DNA from: Actinostola sp. cb2023 | Lineage: Eukaryota; Cnidaria; Anthozoa; Actiniaria; Actinostolidae | DNA length: 64,000 nt | Assembly (NCBI GenBank): GCA_033675265.1 | Contig: JAUJYZ010001008.1 | Coordinates: 1 to 64,000 of the forward strand | Reading direction: 5' to 3' | In this document: positions 45,804 to 59,400 of the stretch, in pieces | Numbering within the stretch: position 1 is the first letter of the stretch | How the letters are laid out: each line of letters begins with the position of its first letter | Notes under the pieces: model-generated | Told to the model about the DNA's origin: nothing | The model's database searches: none | Seen by the model: only the letters and a program-made list of their open reading frames with translations | Made by a program: the position numbers and the translations under genes

Positions 45804-46564
45804 CACAGGTAGCCCAAGCTGTGTATCAGTACATTATTATAAGAGAATGTATGTAGATAATGTCAATAAAATCAACAAAATAATAAAATGAAAATGAAAT
45901 CCTCTATAAAGTTCTGTGTATCTTCTTCAATTATTCCTTTATTGCCTGTGAAGATTTGAAGCGATTTAGACGAGAATTGAGCGAGTTATAGCCATTTTAA
46001 AATTAGCCCTTCTCTCACCCCTAAAATAATTATATTGTAAATATATAATGTCCAGATTTTTCTTCATACAATCCTTGGCTTTATTCAAAAAATGAAATCG
46101 CAAAAGATTCTGAGAAACTGGAACAATTAGTAGGGCCAAAAATTAGAAACACACGATTTCTGCCATACATTTACTGTAATGAAATTGCTGCGCCATGTAT
46201 TTCTGATGGAACCATCTCTGAATTCGTTAAATGTCCAGATTTTTTCACGTACAATTGTTGGCTTTATTCAAAAAATGAAATCGCAGAAGCTTCTGAGAAA
46301 CTGGAACAACTAGTAGGGCCAAAAATTAGAAACACACGATTTCTGCCATACATTTACTGTAATGAAATTGCTGCGCCATGTATTTCTGATGGAACCATCT
46401 CTGAATTCGTTAAATGTCCAGATTTTTTTACGTACAATCCTTGGCTTTATTCAAAAAATGAAATTGCAAAAGATTCTGAGAAGCTGCAACATCTAATAGG
46501 CCCAGAAATTAGAAAAACCCATTTCGAATTCTACCATACATTTACTGTAATTGAATTTGTTACG

Positions 46565-48886
46565 TTGTGTAATTTTAATAGGACTATTTCCAAATTCGTT
46601 AAATGTCCAGATTTTTTAACGTACAATCCTTGGCTTTATCCAGAAAATGACATTGGTAAAGATTCTGAGAAGCTGAAACAACTAGTAGGGCCAAAAATTA
46701 GAAACACACGATTTCTGCCATACATTTACTGTAATGAAATTGCTGCGCCATGTATTTCTGATGGAACCATCTCTGAATTCGTTAAATGTCCAGATTTTTT
46801 TACGTACAATTCTTGGCTTTATTCAAATCATGAAATCGCAAAAGCTTCTGAGAAACTGGAACAACTAGTAGGGCCAAAAATTAGAAACACACGATTTCTG
46901 CCATACATTTACTGTAATGAAATTGCTGCGCCATGTATTTCTGATGGAACCATCTCTAAATTCCTTAAATGTCCAGATTTTTTTACGTACAATCCTTGGC
47001 TTTATTTAAAAAATGAAATTGCAAAAGATTCTGAGAAGCTGCAACATCTAATAGGCCCAGAAATTAGAAAAACCCATTTCTGCCATACATTTACTGTAAT
47101 TGAATTTGTTACGTTGTGTAATTTTAATAGGACTATTTCCAAATTCGTTAAATGTCCAGATTTTTTAACGTACAATCCTTGGCTTTATTCACAAAATGAC
47201 AATGGTAAAGATTCTGAGAAGCTGGAACAACTAGTAGGGCCAAATATTAGAAACACACGATTTCTGCCATACATTTACTGTAATGAAATTGCTGCGCCAT
47301 GTATTTCTGATGGAACCATCTCTGAATTCGTTAAATGTCCAGATTTTCTTACGTACAATCATTGGCTTTATTCAAAAAATGAAATTGCAAAAGATTCTGA
47401 GAAGCAGCAACATCTAATAGGCCCCAAAATTAGAAAAACCCATTTCTACCATACAATTACTGTAAATGAATTTATTACGTTGTGTAATTTTAATAGGACT
47501 ATTTCCAAATTCGTTAAATGTCCAGATTTTTTAACGTACAATCCTTGGCTTTATCCAGAAAATGACATTGGTAAAGATTCTGAGAAGCTGAAACAATTAG
47601 TAGGGCCAAAAATTAGAAACACACGATTTCTGCCATACATTTACTGTAATGAAATTGCTGCGCCATGTATTTCTGATGGAACCATCTCTGAATTCGTTAA
47701 ATGTCCAGAATTTTTTACGTACAATCCTTGGCTTTATTCAAAAAATGAAATTGCAAAAGATTCTGAGAAGCTGCAACATTTAATAGGCCCAGAAATTAGA
47801 AAAACCCATTTCGAATTCTACCATACATTTACTGTAATTGAATTTGTTACGTTGTGTAATTTTAATAGGACTATTTCCAAATTCGTTAAATGTCCAGATT
47901 TTTTAACGTACAATCCTTGGCTTTATCCAGAAAATGACATTGGTAAAGATTCTGAGAAGCTGAAACAACTAGTAGGGCCAAAAATTAGAAACACACGATT
48001 TCTGCCATACATTTACTGTAATGAAATTGCTGCGCCATGTATTTCTGATGGAACCATCTCTGAATTCCTTAAATGTCAAGATTTTTTTACGTATAATCCT
48101 TGGCTTTATTCAGAAAATGACATTGGTGAAGATTCTGAGAAGCTGGAACAACTAGTAGGGCCACAAATTAGAAACACACGATTTCTGCCATACATTTACT
48201 GTAATGAAATTGCTGCGCCATGTATTTCTGATGGAACCATCTCTGAATTCGTTAAATGTCCAGATTTGTTTACGTGCAATCCTTGGCTTTATTCAAAAAA
48301 TGAAATTGCAAAAGATTCTGAGAAGCTGCAACATCTAATAGGTCCCAAAATTAGAAAAACCCATTTCTACCATACATTTACTGTAATTGAATTTGTTACG
48401 TTGTGTAATTTTAATAGGATCATTTCCAAATTCGTTAAATGTCCAGATTTTTTTACGTACAATGCTTGGCTTTATTCAAAAAATGACATATGTAAAGATT
48501 CTGAGAAGTTGGAACAACTAGTAGGGCCAAAAATTAGAAACACACGATTTCTGCCATACATTTACTGTAATGAAATTGCTGCGCCATGTATTTCTGATGG
48601 AACCATCTCTGAATTCGTTAAATGTCAAGATTTTTTTACGTATAATCCTTGGCTTTATTCAGAAAATAACATTGGTAAAGATTCTGAGAAGCTGGAACAA
48701 CTAGTAGGGCCACCAATTAGAAACACACGATTTCTGCCATACATTTACTGTAATGAAATTGCTGCGCCATGTATTTCTGATGGAACCATCTCTGAATTCG
48801 TTAAATGTCCAGATTTGTTTACGTGCAATCCTTGGCTTTATTCAAAAAATGAAATTGCAAAGATTCTGAGAAGCTGCAACATCTAA
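46565..48886 (+). other. 773-codon ORF across 12-13 satellite units
   Basis: Longest open stretch of the array: A and B units in succession with three Cys per unit (CNEIAAPC and VKC) and no frameshift. No signal peptide, no promoter and no recognised domain. Differences between units mostly change the encoded residue (for example NEIAKDS, NDIGKDS, HEIAKAS), which argues against selection on the protein. Other long ORFs (52953-53774, 57171-57923, 59108-60199) are of the same kind. I treat this as satellite sequence with fortuitous coding capacity, though a repetitive protein is not excluded. Confidence 0.4.
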
Positions 48887-51800
48887 TAGGTCCCAAAATT
48901 TAATTAGAAAAACCCATTTCTACCATACATTTACTGTAATTGAATTTGTTACGTTGTGTAATTTTAATAGGATCATTTCCAAATTCGTTAAATGTCCAGA
49001 TTTTTTTTTCTTGGCTTTATTCAGAAAATAACATTGGTAAAGATTTTGAGAAGCTGGAACAACTAGTAGGGCCAAAAATTAGAATCACACGATTTATGCC
49101 ATACATTTACTGTAATGAAATTGCTGCGCCATGTATTTCTGATGGAACCATCTCTGAATTCGTTAAATGTCCAGATTTTTTTTACGTACAATCCTTGGCT
49201 TTATTCAAAAAATGACATTGGTAAAGATTCTGAGAAGCTGGAACAACTAGTAGGGCCAAAAATTAGAAAACACACGATTTCTGCCATACATTTACTGTAA
49301 TTGAATTTGTTACGTTGTGTAATTTTAATAGGATCATTTCCAAATTCGTTAAATGTCCAGATTTTTTTACGTACAATGCTTGGCTTTATTCAAAAAATGA
49401 CATATGTAAAGATTCTGAGAAGTTGGAACAACTAGTAGGGCCAAAAATTAGAAAACACACGATTTCTGCCATACATTTACTGTAATGAAATTGCTGCGCC
49501 ATGTATTTCTGATGGAACCATCTCTGAATTCGTTAAATGTCAAGATTTTTTTACGTATAATCCTTGGCTTTATTCAGAAAATAACATTGGTAAAGATTCT
49601 GAGAAGCTGGAACAACTAGTAGGGCCACCAATTAGAAACACACGATTTCTGCCATACATTTACTGTAATGAAATTGCTGCGCCATGTATTTCTGATGGAA
49701 CCATCTCTGAATTCGTTAAATGTCCAGATTTGTTTACGTGCAATCCTTGGCTTTATTCAAAAAATGAAATTGCAAAAGATTCTGAGAAGCTGCAACATCT
49801 AATAGGTCCCAAAATTAGAAAAACCCATTTCTACCATACATTTACTGTAATTGAATTTGTTACGTTGTGTAATTTTAATAGGATCATTTCCAAATTCGTT
49901 AAATGTCCAGATTTTTTTTCTTGGCTTTATTCAGAAAATAACATTGGTAAAGATTTTGAGAAGCTGGAACAACTAGTAGGGCCAAAAATTAGAATCACAC
50001 GATTTATGCCATACATTTACTGTAATGAAATTGCTGCGCCATGTATTTCTGATGGAACCATCTCTGAATTCGTTAAATGTCCAGATTTTTTTACGTACAA
50101 TCCTTGGCTTTATTCAAAAAATGACATTGGTAAAGATTCTGAGAAGCTGGAACAACTAGTAGGGCCAAAAATTAGAAACACACGATTTCTGCCATACATT
50201 TACTGTAATTGAATTTGTTACGTTGTGTAATTTTAATAGGATCATTTCCAAATTCGTTAAATGTCCAGATTTTTTTACGTACAATGCTTGGCTTTATTCA
50301 AAAAATGACATATGTAAAGATTCTGAGAAGTTGGAACAACTAGTAGGGCCAAAAATTAGAAACACACGATTTCTGCCATACATTTACTGTAATGAAATTG
50401 CTGCGCCATGTATTTCTGATGGAACCATCTCTGAATTCGTTAAATGTCAAGATTTTTTTACGTATAATCCTTGGCTTTATTCAGAAAATAACATTGGTAA
50501 AGATTCTGAGAAGCTGGAACAACTAGTAGGGCCACCAATTAGAAACACACGATTTCTGCCATACATTTACTGTAATGAAATTGCTGCGCCATGTATTTCT
50601 GATGGAACCATCTCTGAATTCGTTAAATGTCCAGATTTGTTTACGTGCAATCCTTGGCTTTATTCAAAAAATGAAATTGCAAAAGATTCTGAGAAGCTGC
50701 AACATCTAATAGGTCCCAAAAATTAGAAAAACCCATTTCTACCATACATTTACTGTAATTGAATTTGTTACGTTGTGTAATTTTAATAGGATCATTTCCA
50801 AATTCGTTAAATGTCCAGATTTTTTTTTTCTTGGCTTTATTCAGAAAATAACATTGGTAAAGATTTTGAGAAGCTGGAACAACTAGTAGGGCCAAAAATT
50901 AGAATCACACGATTTCTGCCATACATTTACTGTAATGAAATTGCTGCGCCATGTATTTCTGATGGAACCATCTCTGAATTCGTTAAATGTCCAGATTTTT
51001 TTACGTACAATCCTTGGCTTTATTCAAAAAATGACATTGGTAAAGATTCTGAGAAGCTGGAACAACTAGTAGGGCCAAAAATTAGAAACACACGATTTCT
51101 GCCATACATTTACTGTAATTGAATTTGTTACGTTGTGTAATTTTAATAGGATCATTTCCAAATTCGTTAAATGTCCAGATTTTTTTTACGTACAATGCTT
51201 GGCTTTATTCAAAAAATGACATATGTAAAGATTCTGAGAAGTTGGAACAACTAGTAGGGCCAAAAATTAGAAACACACGATTTCTGCCATACATTTACTG
51301 TAATGAAATTGCTGCGCCATGTATTTCTGATGGAACCATCTCTGAATTCGTTAAATGTCAAGATTTTTTTACGTATAATCCTTGGCTTTATTCAGAAAAT
51401 AACATTGGTAAAAGATTCTGAGAAGCTGGAACAACTAGTAGGGCCACAAATTAGAAACACACGATTTCTGCCATACATTTACTGTAATGAAATTGCTGCG
51501 CCATGTATTTCTGATGGAACCATCTCTGAATTCGTTAAATGTCCAGATTTGTTTACGTGCAATCCTTGGCTTTATTCAAAAAATGAAATTGCAAAAGATT
51601 CTGAGAAGCTGCAACATCTAATAGGTCCCAAAATTAGAAAAACCCATTTCTACCATACATTTACTGTAATTGAATTTGTTACGTTGTGTAATTTTAATAG
51701 GATCATTTCCAAATTCGTTAAATGTCCAGATTTTTTTCTTGGCTTTATTCAGAAAAATAACATTGGTAAAGATTTTGAGAAGCTGGAACAACTAGTAGGG

Positions 51801-53497
51801 CCAAAAATTAGAATCACACGATTTATGCCATACATTTACTGTAATGAAATTGCTGCGCCATGTATTTCTGATGGAACCATCTCTGAATTCGTTAAATGTC
51901 CAGATTTTTTTACGTACAACTTCCTTGGCTTTATTCAAAAAATGACATTGGTAAAGATTCTGAGAAGCTGCTGGAACAACTAGTAGGGCCAAAAATTAGA
52001 AACACACGATTTCTGCCATACATTTACTGTAATTGAATTTGTTACGTTGTGTAATTTTAATAGGATCATTTCCAAATTCGTTAAATGTCCAGATTTTTTT
52101 ACGTACAATGCTTGGCTTTATTCAAAAAATGACATATGTAAAGATTCTGAGAAGTTGGAACAACTAGTAGGGCCAAAAATTAGAAACACACGATTTCTGC
52201 CATACATTTACTGTAATGAAATTGCTGCGCCATGTATTTCTGATGGAACCATCTCTGAATTCGTTAAATGTCAAGATTTTTTTACGTATAATCCTTGGCT
52301 TTATTCAGAAAATAACATTGGTAAAGATTCTGAGAAGCTGGAACAACTAGTAGGGCCACCAATTAGAAACACACGATTTCTGCCATACATTTACTGTAAT
52401 GAAATTGCTGCGCCATGTATTTCTGATGGAACCATCTCTGAATTCGTTAAATGTCCAGATTTGTTTACGTGCAATCCTTGGCTTTATTCAAAAAATGAAA
52501 TTGCAAAAGATTCTGAGAAGCTGCAACATCTAATAGGTCCCAAAATTAGAAAAACCCATTTCTACCATACATTTACTGTAATTGAATTTGTTACGTTGTG
52601 TAATTTTAATAGGATCATTTCCAAATTCGTTAAATGTCCAGATTTTTTTCTTGGCTTTATTCAGAAAATAACATTGGTAAAGATTTTGAGAAGCTGGAAC
52701 AACTAGTAGGGCCAAAAATTAGAATCACACGATTTATGCCATACATTTACTGTAATGAAATTGCTGCGCCATGTATTTCTGATGGAACCATCTCTGAATT
52801 CGTTAAATGTCCAGATTTTTTTACGTACAATCCTTGGCTTTATTCAAAAAATGACATTGGTAAAGATTCTGAGAAGCTGGAACAACTAGTAGGGCCAAAA
52901 ATTAGAAACACACGATTTCTGCCATACATTTACTGTAATTGAATTTGTTACGTTGTGTAATTTTAATAGGATCATTTCCAAATTCGTTAAATGTCCAGAT
53001 TTTTTTACGTACAATGCTTGGCTTTATTCAAAAAATGACATATGTAAAGATTCTGAGAAGTTGGAACAACTAGTAGGGCCAAAAATTAGAAACACACGAT
53101 TTCTGCCATACATTTACTGTAATGAAATTGCTGCGCCATGTATTTCTGATGGAACCATCTCTGAATTCGTTAAATGTCAAGATTTTTTTACGTATAATCC
53201 TTGGCTTTATTCAGAAAATAACATTGGTAAAGATTCTGAGAAGCTGGAACAACTAGTAGGGCCACCAATTAGAAACACACGATTTCTGCCATACATTTAC
53301 TGTAATGAAATTGCTGCGCCATGTATTTCTGATGGAACCATCTCTGAATTCGTTAAATGTCCAGATTTGTTTACGTGCAATCCTTGGCTTTATTCAAAAA
53401 ATGAAATTGCAAAAGATTCTGAGAAGCTGCAACATCTAATAGGTCCCAAAATTAGAAAAACCCATTTCTACCATACATTTACTGTAATTGAATTTGT
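48398..53497 (+). repeat. Higher-order repeat of five units, about 910 bp
   Basis: The phrase ACGTTGTGTAATTTTAATAGG that opens a full B unit with the TACAATGCTTGG variant recurs at 48398, 49311, 50220, 51130, 52044 and 52950, spaced 906-914 bp. Each block is B-A-A-truncated B-A. Copies are nearly identical apart from homopolymer length, so this amplification is recent. Confidence 0.85.
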
Positions 53498-56400
53498 TAC
53501 GTTGTGTAATTTTAATAGGATCATTTCCAAATTCGTTAAATGTCCAGATTTTTTTACGTACAATGCTTGGCTTTATTCAAAAAATGACATATGTAAAGAT
53601 TCTGAGAAGCTGGAACAACTAGTAGGGCCAAAAAAAATTAGAAACACACGATTTCTGCCATACATTTACTGTAATGAAATTGCTGCGCCATGTATTTCTG
53701 ATGGAACCATCTCTGAATTCGTTAAATGTCAAGATTTTTTTACGTATAATCCTTGGCTTTATTCAAAAAAATAACATTGGTAAAGATTCTGAGAAGCTGG
53801 AACAACTAGTAGGGCCAAAAATTAGAAACACACGATTTCTGCCATACATTTACTGTAATGAAATTGCTGCGCCATGTATTTCTGATGGAACCATCTCTGA
53901 ATTCGTTAAATGTCCAGATTTGTTTACGTGCAATCCTTGGCTTTATTCAAAAAATGAAATTGCAAAAGATTCTGAGAAGCTGCAACATCTAATAGGTCCC
54001 AAAATTAGAAAAAACCCATTTCTACCATACATTTACTGTAATTGAATTTGTTACGTTGTGTAATTTTAATAGGATCATTTCCAAATTCGTTAAATGTCCA
54101 GATTTTTTTTTATTCTTGGCTTTATTCAGAAAATGACATTGGTAAAGATTTTGAGAAGCTGGAACAACTAGTAGGGCCAAAAATTAGAACACACGATTTC
54201 TGCCATACATTTACTGTAATGAAATTGCTGCGCCATGTATTTCTGATGGAACCATCTCTGAATTCGTTAAATGTCCAGATTTTTTTTACGTACAATCCTT
54301 GGCTTTATTCAAAAAATGACATTGGTAAAGATTCTGAGAAGCTGGAACAACTAGTAGGGCCAAAAATTAGAAACACACGATTTCTGCCATACATTTACTG
54401 TAATTGAATTTGTTACGTTGTGTAATTTTAATAGGATCATTTCCAAATTCGTTAAATGTCCAGATTTTTTTTTTTTTCTTGGCTTTATTCAGAAAATGAC
54501 ATTGGTAAAGATTTTGAGAAGCTGGAACAACTAGTAGGGCCAAAAATTAGAATCACACGATTTCTGCCATACATTTACTGTAATGAAATTGCTGCGCCAT
54601 GTATTTCTGATGGAACCATCTCTGAATTCGTTAAATGTCCAGATTTTTTTACGTACAATCCTTGGCTTTATTCAAAAAATGACATTGGTAAAGATTCTGA
54701 GAAGCTGGAACAACTAGTAGGGCCAAAAATTAGAAACACACGATTTCTGCCATACATTTACTGTAATGAAATTGCTGCGCCATGTATTTCTGATGGAACC
54801 ATCTCTGAATTCGTTAAATGTCAAGATTTTTTTACGTATAATCCTTGGCTTTATTCAGAAAATAACATTGGTAAAGATTCTGAGAAGCTGGAACACAACT
54901 AGTAGGGCCACCAATTAGAAACACACGATTTCTGCCATACATTTACTGTAATGAAATTGCTGCGCCATGTATTTCTGATGGAACCATCTCTGAATTCGTT
55001 AAATGTCCAGATTTGTTTACGTGCAATCCTTGGCTTTATTCAAAAAATGAATTTGCAAGAGATTCTGAGAAGCTGCAACATCTAATAGGTCCCAAAATTA
55101 GAAAAAAACCCATTTCTACCATACATTTACTGTAATTGAATTTGTTACGTTGTGTAATTTTAATAGGATCATTTCCAAATTCGTTAAATGTCCAGATTTT
55201 TTTACGTACAATGCTTGGCTTTATTCAGAAAATGACATTGGTAAAGATTCTGAGAAGCTGGAACAACTAGTAGGCCAAAAATTAGAAACACACGATTTCT
55301 GCCATACATTTACTGTAATGAAATTGCTGCGCCATGTATTTCTGATGGAACCATCTCTGAATTCGTTAAATGTCCAGATTTTTTTACGTAAAATCCTTGG
55401 CTTTATTCAAAAAATGACATTGCAAAAGATTCTGAGAAGCTGGCAACAACTAGTAGGTCCCAAAATTAGAAAAACACGATTTCTGCCATACATTTACTGT
55501 AATGAAATTGCTGCGCCATGTATTTCTGATGGAACCATCTCTGAATTCGTTAAATGTCCAGATTTTTTTTTTACGTACAATCCTTGGCTTTATTCAAAAA
55601 ATGAAATTGCAAAAGATTCTGAGAAGCTGGAACAACTAGTAGGGCCAAAAATTAAAAAAACACACGATTTCTGCCATACATTTACTGTAATGAAATTGCT
55701 GCGCCATGTATTTCTGATGGAACCATCTCTGAATTCGTTAAATGTCAAGATTTTTTTACGTATAATCCTTGGCTTTATTCAGAAAATGACATTGGTAAAG
55801 ATTCTGAGAAGCTGGAACAACTAGTAGGCCACAAATTAGAAACACACGATTTCTGCCATACATTTACTGTAATGAAATTGCTGCGCCATGTATTTCTGAT
55901 GGAACCATCTCTGAATTCGTTAAATGTCCAGATTTTTTTTACGTGCAATCCTTGGCTTTATTCAAAAAAAAATGAAATTGCAAAAGATTCTGAGAAGCTG
56001 CAACATCTAATAGGCCCCAAAATTAGAAAAACCCATTTCTACCATACATTTACTGTAATTGAATTTGTTACGTTGTGTAATTTTAATAGGACCATTTCCA
56101 AATTCGTTAAATGTCTAGATTTTTTTACGTACAATGCTTGGCTTTATTCAGAAAAATGACATTGGTAAAGATTCTGAGAAGCTGGAACAACTAGTAGGGC
56201 CAAAAATTAGAAACACACGATTTCTGCCATACATTTACTGTAATGAAATTGCTGCGCCATGTATTTCTGATGGAACCATCTCTGAATTCGTTAAATGTCC
56301 AGATTTTTTTACGTGAAATCCTTGGCTTTATTCAAAAAATGAAATTGCAAAAGATTCTGAGAAGCTGGAACAACTAGTAGGGCCAAAATTAGAAACACAC

Positions 56401-59400
56401 GATTTCTGCCATACATTTACTGTAATGAAATTGCTGCGCCATGTATTTCTGATGGAACCATCTCTGAATTCGTTAAATGTCAAGATTTTTTTACGTATAA
56501 TCCTTGGCTTTATTCAGAAAATGACATTGGTAAAGATTCTGAGAAGCTGGAACAACTAGTAGGGCCAAAAATTAGAAACACACGATTTCTGCCATACATT
56601 TACTGTAATGAAATTGCTGCGCCATGTATTTCTGATGGAACCATCTCTGAATTCGTTAAATGTCCAGATTTTTTTACGTGAAATCCTTGGCTTTATTCAA
56701 AAATTGAAATTGCAAAAGATTCTGAGAAGCTGGAACAATTAGTAGGGCCAAAAATTAGAAACACACGATTTCTGCCATACATTTACTGGAATGAAATTGC
56801 TGCGCCATGTATTTCTGATGGAACCATCTCTGAATTCGTTAAATGTCAAGATTTTTTTACGTATAATCCTTGGCTTTATTCAGAAAATAACATTGGTAAA
56901 GATTCTGAGAAGCTGGAACAACTAGTAGGGCCACCAATTAGAAACACACGATTTCTGCCATACATTTACTGTAATGAAATTGCTGCGCCATGTATTTCTG
57001 ATGGAACCATCTCTGAATTCGTTAAATGTCCAGATTTTTTTACGTGCAATCCTTGGCTTTATTCAAAAAATGAAATTGCAAAAGATTCTGAGAAGCTGCA
57101 ACATCTAATAGGCCCCAAAATTAGAAAAACCCATTTCTACCATACATTTACTGTAATTGAATTTGTTACGTTGTGTAATTTTAATAGGACCATTTCCAAA
57201 TTCGTTAAATGTCCAGATTTTTTTACGTACAATGCTTGGCTTTATTCAGAAAATGACATTGGTAAAGATTCTGAGAAGCTGGAACAACTAGTAGGGCCAA
57301 AAATTACAAACACACGATTTCTGCCATACATTTACTGTAATGAAATTGCTGCGCCATGTATTTCTGATGGAACCATCTCTGAATTCGTTAAATGTCCAGA
57401 TTTTTTTACGTACAATCCTTGGCTTTATTCAAAAAATGACATTGGTAAAGATTCTGAGAAGCTGCAACATCTAATAGGCCCAAAAATTAGAAAAACCCAT
57501 TTCTACCATACATTTACTGTAATTGAATTTATTACGTTGTGTAATTTTAATAGGACCATTTCCAAATTCGTTAAATGTCTAGATTTTTTTATAACGTACA
57601 ATGCTTGGCTGTATTCAGAAAATGACATTGGTAAAGATTCTGAGAAGCTGGAACAACTAGTAGGGCTAAAAATTACAAACACACGATTTCTGCCATACAT
57701 TTACTGTAATGAAATTGCTGCGCCATGTATTTCTGATGGAACCATCTCTGAATTCGTCAAATGTTCAGATTTTTTTACGTACAATCATTGGCTTTATTCA
57801 AAAAATGACATTGGTAAAGATTCTGAGAAGCTGCAACATCTAATAGGCCCAAAAGTTAGAAAAACCCATTTCTACCATACATTTACTGTAATTGAATTTG
57901 TTACGTTGTGTAATTTTAAATAGGACCATTTCCAAATTCGTTAAATGTCCAGATTTTTTTACGTACAATCCTTGATTTTATTCAGAAAATGACATTGGTA
58001 AAGATTCTGAGAAGCTGGAACAACTAGTAGGGCCAAAAATTAGAAACACACGATTTCTGCCATACATTTACTGTAATGAGTTGCTGCGCCATGTATTTCT
58101 GATGGAACCATCTCTGAATTCGTTAAATGTCCAGATTTTTTTACGTACAATCCTTGGCTTTATTCAAGAAATGAAATTGCAAAAGATTCTAAGCACCTGG
58201 AACAACTAGTAGGGCCAAAAATTAGAAACACACGATTTCTGCCATACATTTACTGTAATGAAATTGCTGCGCCATGTATTTCTGATGGAACCATCTCTGA
58301 ATTCGTTAAATATCCAGATTTTTTTACGTACAATACTTGGCTTTATTCAAAAAATGACATTGGTGGTAAAGATTCTATGCACCTGGAACAACTAGTAGGG
58401 TCAAACATTAGAATTACACGATTTCTACCATACATTTACTGTAATGAAATTGCTGCGCCATGTATTTCTGATGGAACCATCTCTGAATTCGTTAAATGTC
58501 CAGATTTTTTTACGTACAATCCTTGGCTTTATTCAAAAACTAACATTGGTAAAGATTCTGAGAAGCTGGAACAACTAGTAGGGCCAAAAATTAGAAACAC
58601 ACGATTTCTGCCATACATTTACTGTAATGAGTTGCTGCGCCATGTATTTCTGATGGAACCATCTCTGAATTCGTTAAATGTCCAGATTTTTTTACGTACA
58701 ATCCTTGGCTTTATTCAGAAAATGACATTGGTAAAGATTCTGAGAAGCTGGAACAACTAGTAGGGCCAAAAATTAGAAACACACGATTTCTGCCATACAT
58801 TTACTGTAATGAAATTGCTGCGCCATGTATTTCTGATGGAACCATCTCTGAATTCGTTAAATGTCCAGATTTTTTTACGTACAATCCTTGGCTTTATTCA
58901 AGAAATGAAATTGCAAAAGATTCTAAGCACCTGGAACAACTAGTAGGGCCAAAAATTAGAAACACACGATTTCTGCCATACATTTACTGTAATGAAATTG
59001 CTGCGCCATGTATTTCTGATGGAACCATCTCTGAATTCGTTAAATATCCAGATTTTTTTACGTACAATACTGGGCTTTATTCAAAAAATGACATTGGTAA
59101 AGATTCTATGCACCTGGAACAACTAGTAGGGTCAAACATTAGAATTACACGATTTCTACCATACATTTACTGTAATGAAATTGCTGCGCCATGTATTTCT
59201 GATGGAACCATCTCTGAATTCGTTAAATGTCCAGATTTTTTTACGTACAATCCTTGGCTTTATTCAAAAACTAACATTGGTAAAGATTCTAAGCACCTGG
59301 AACAACTAGTAGGGCCAAAAATTAGAAACACACGATTTCTACCATACATTTACTGTAATGAAATTGCTGCGCCATGTATTTCTGATGGAACCATCTCTGA

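Noticed and set aside
50641..57700. Minus-strand ORFs in the satellite (60-84 codons)
   Set aside because: Short, repetitive, and interrupted in every unit by stops; the long open frame is on the plus strand.
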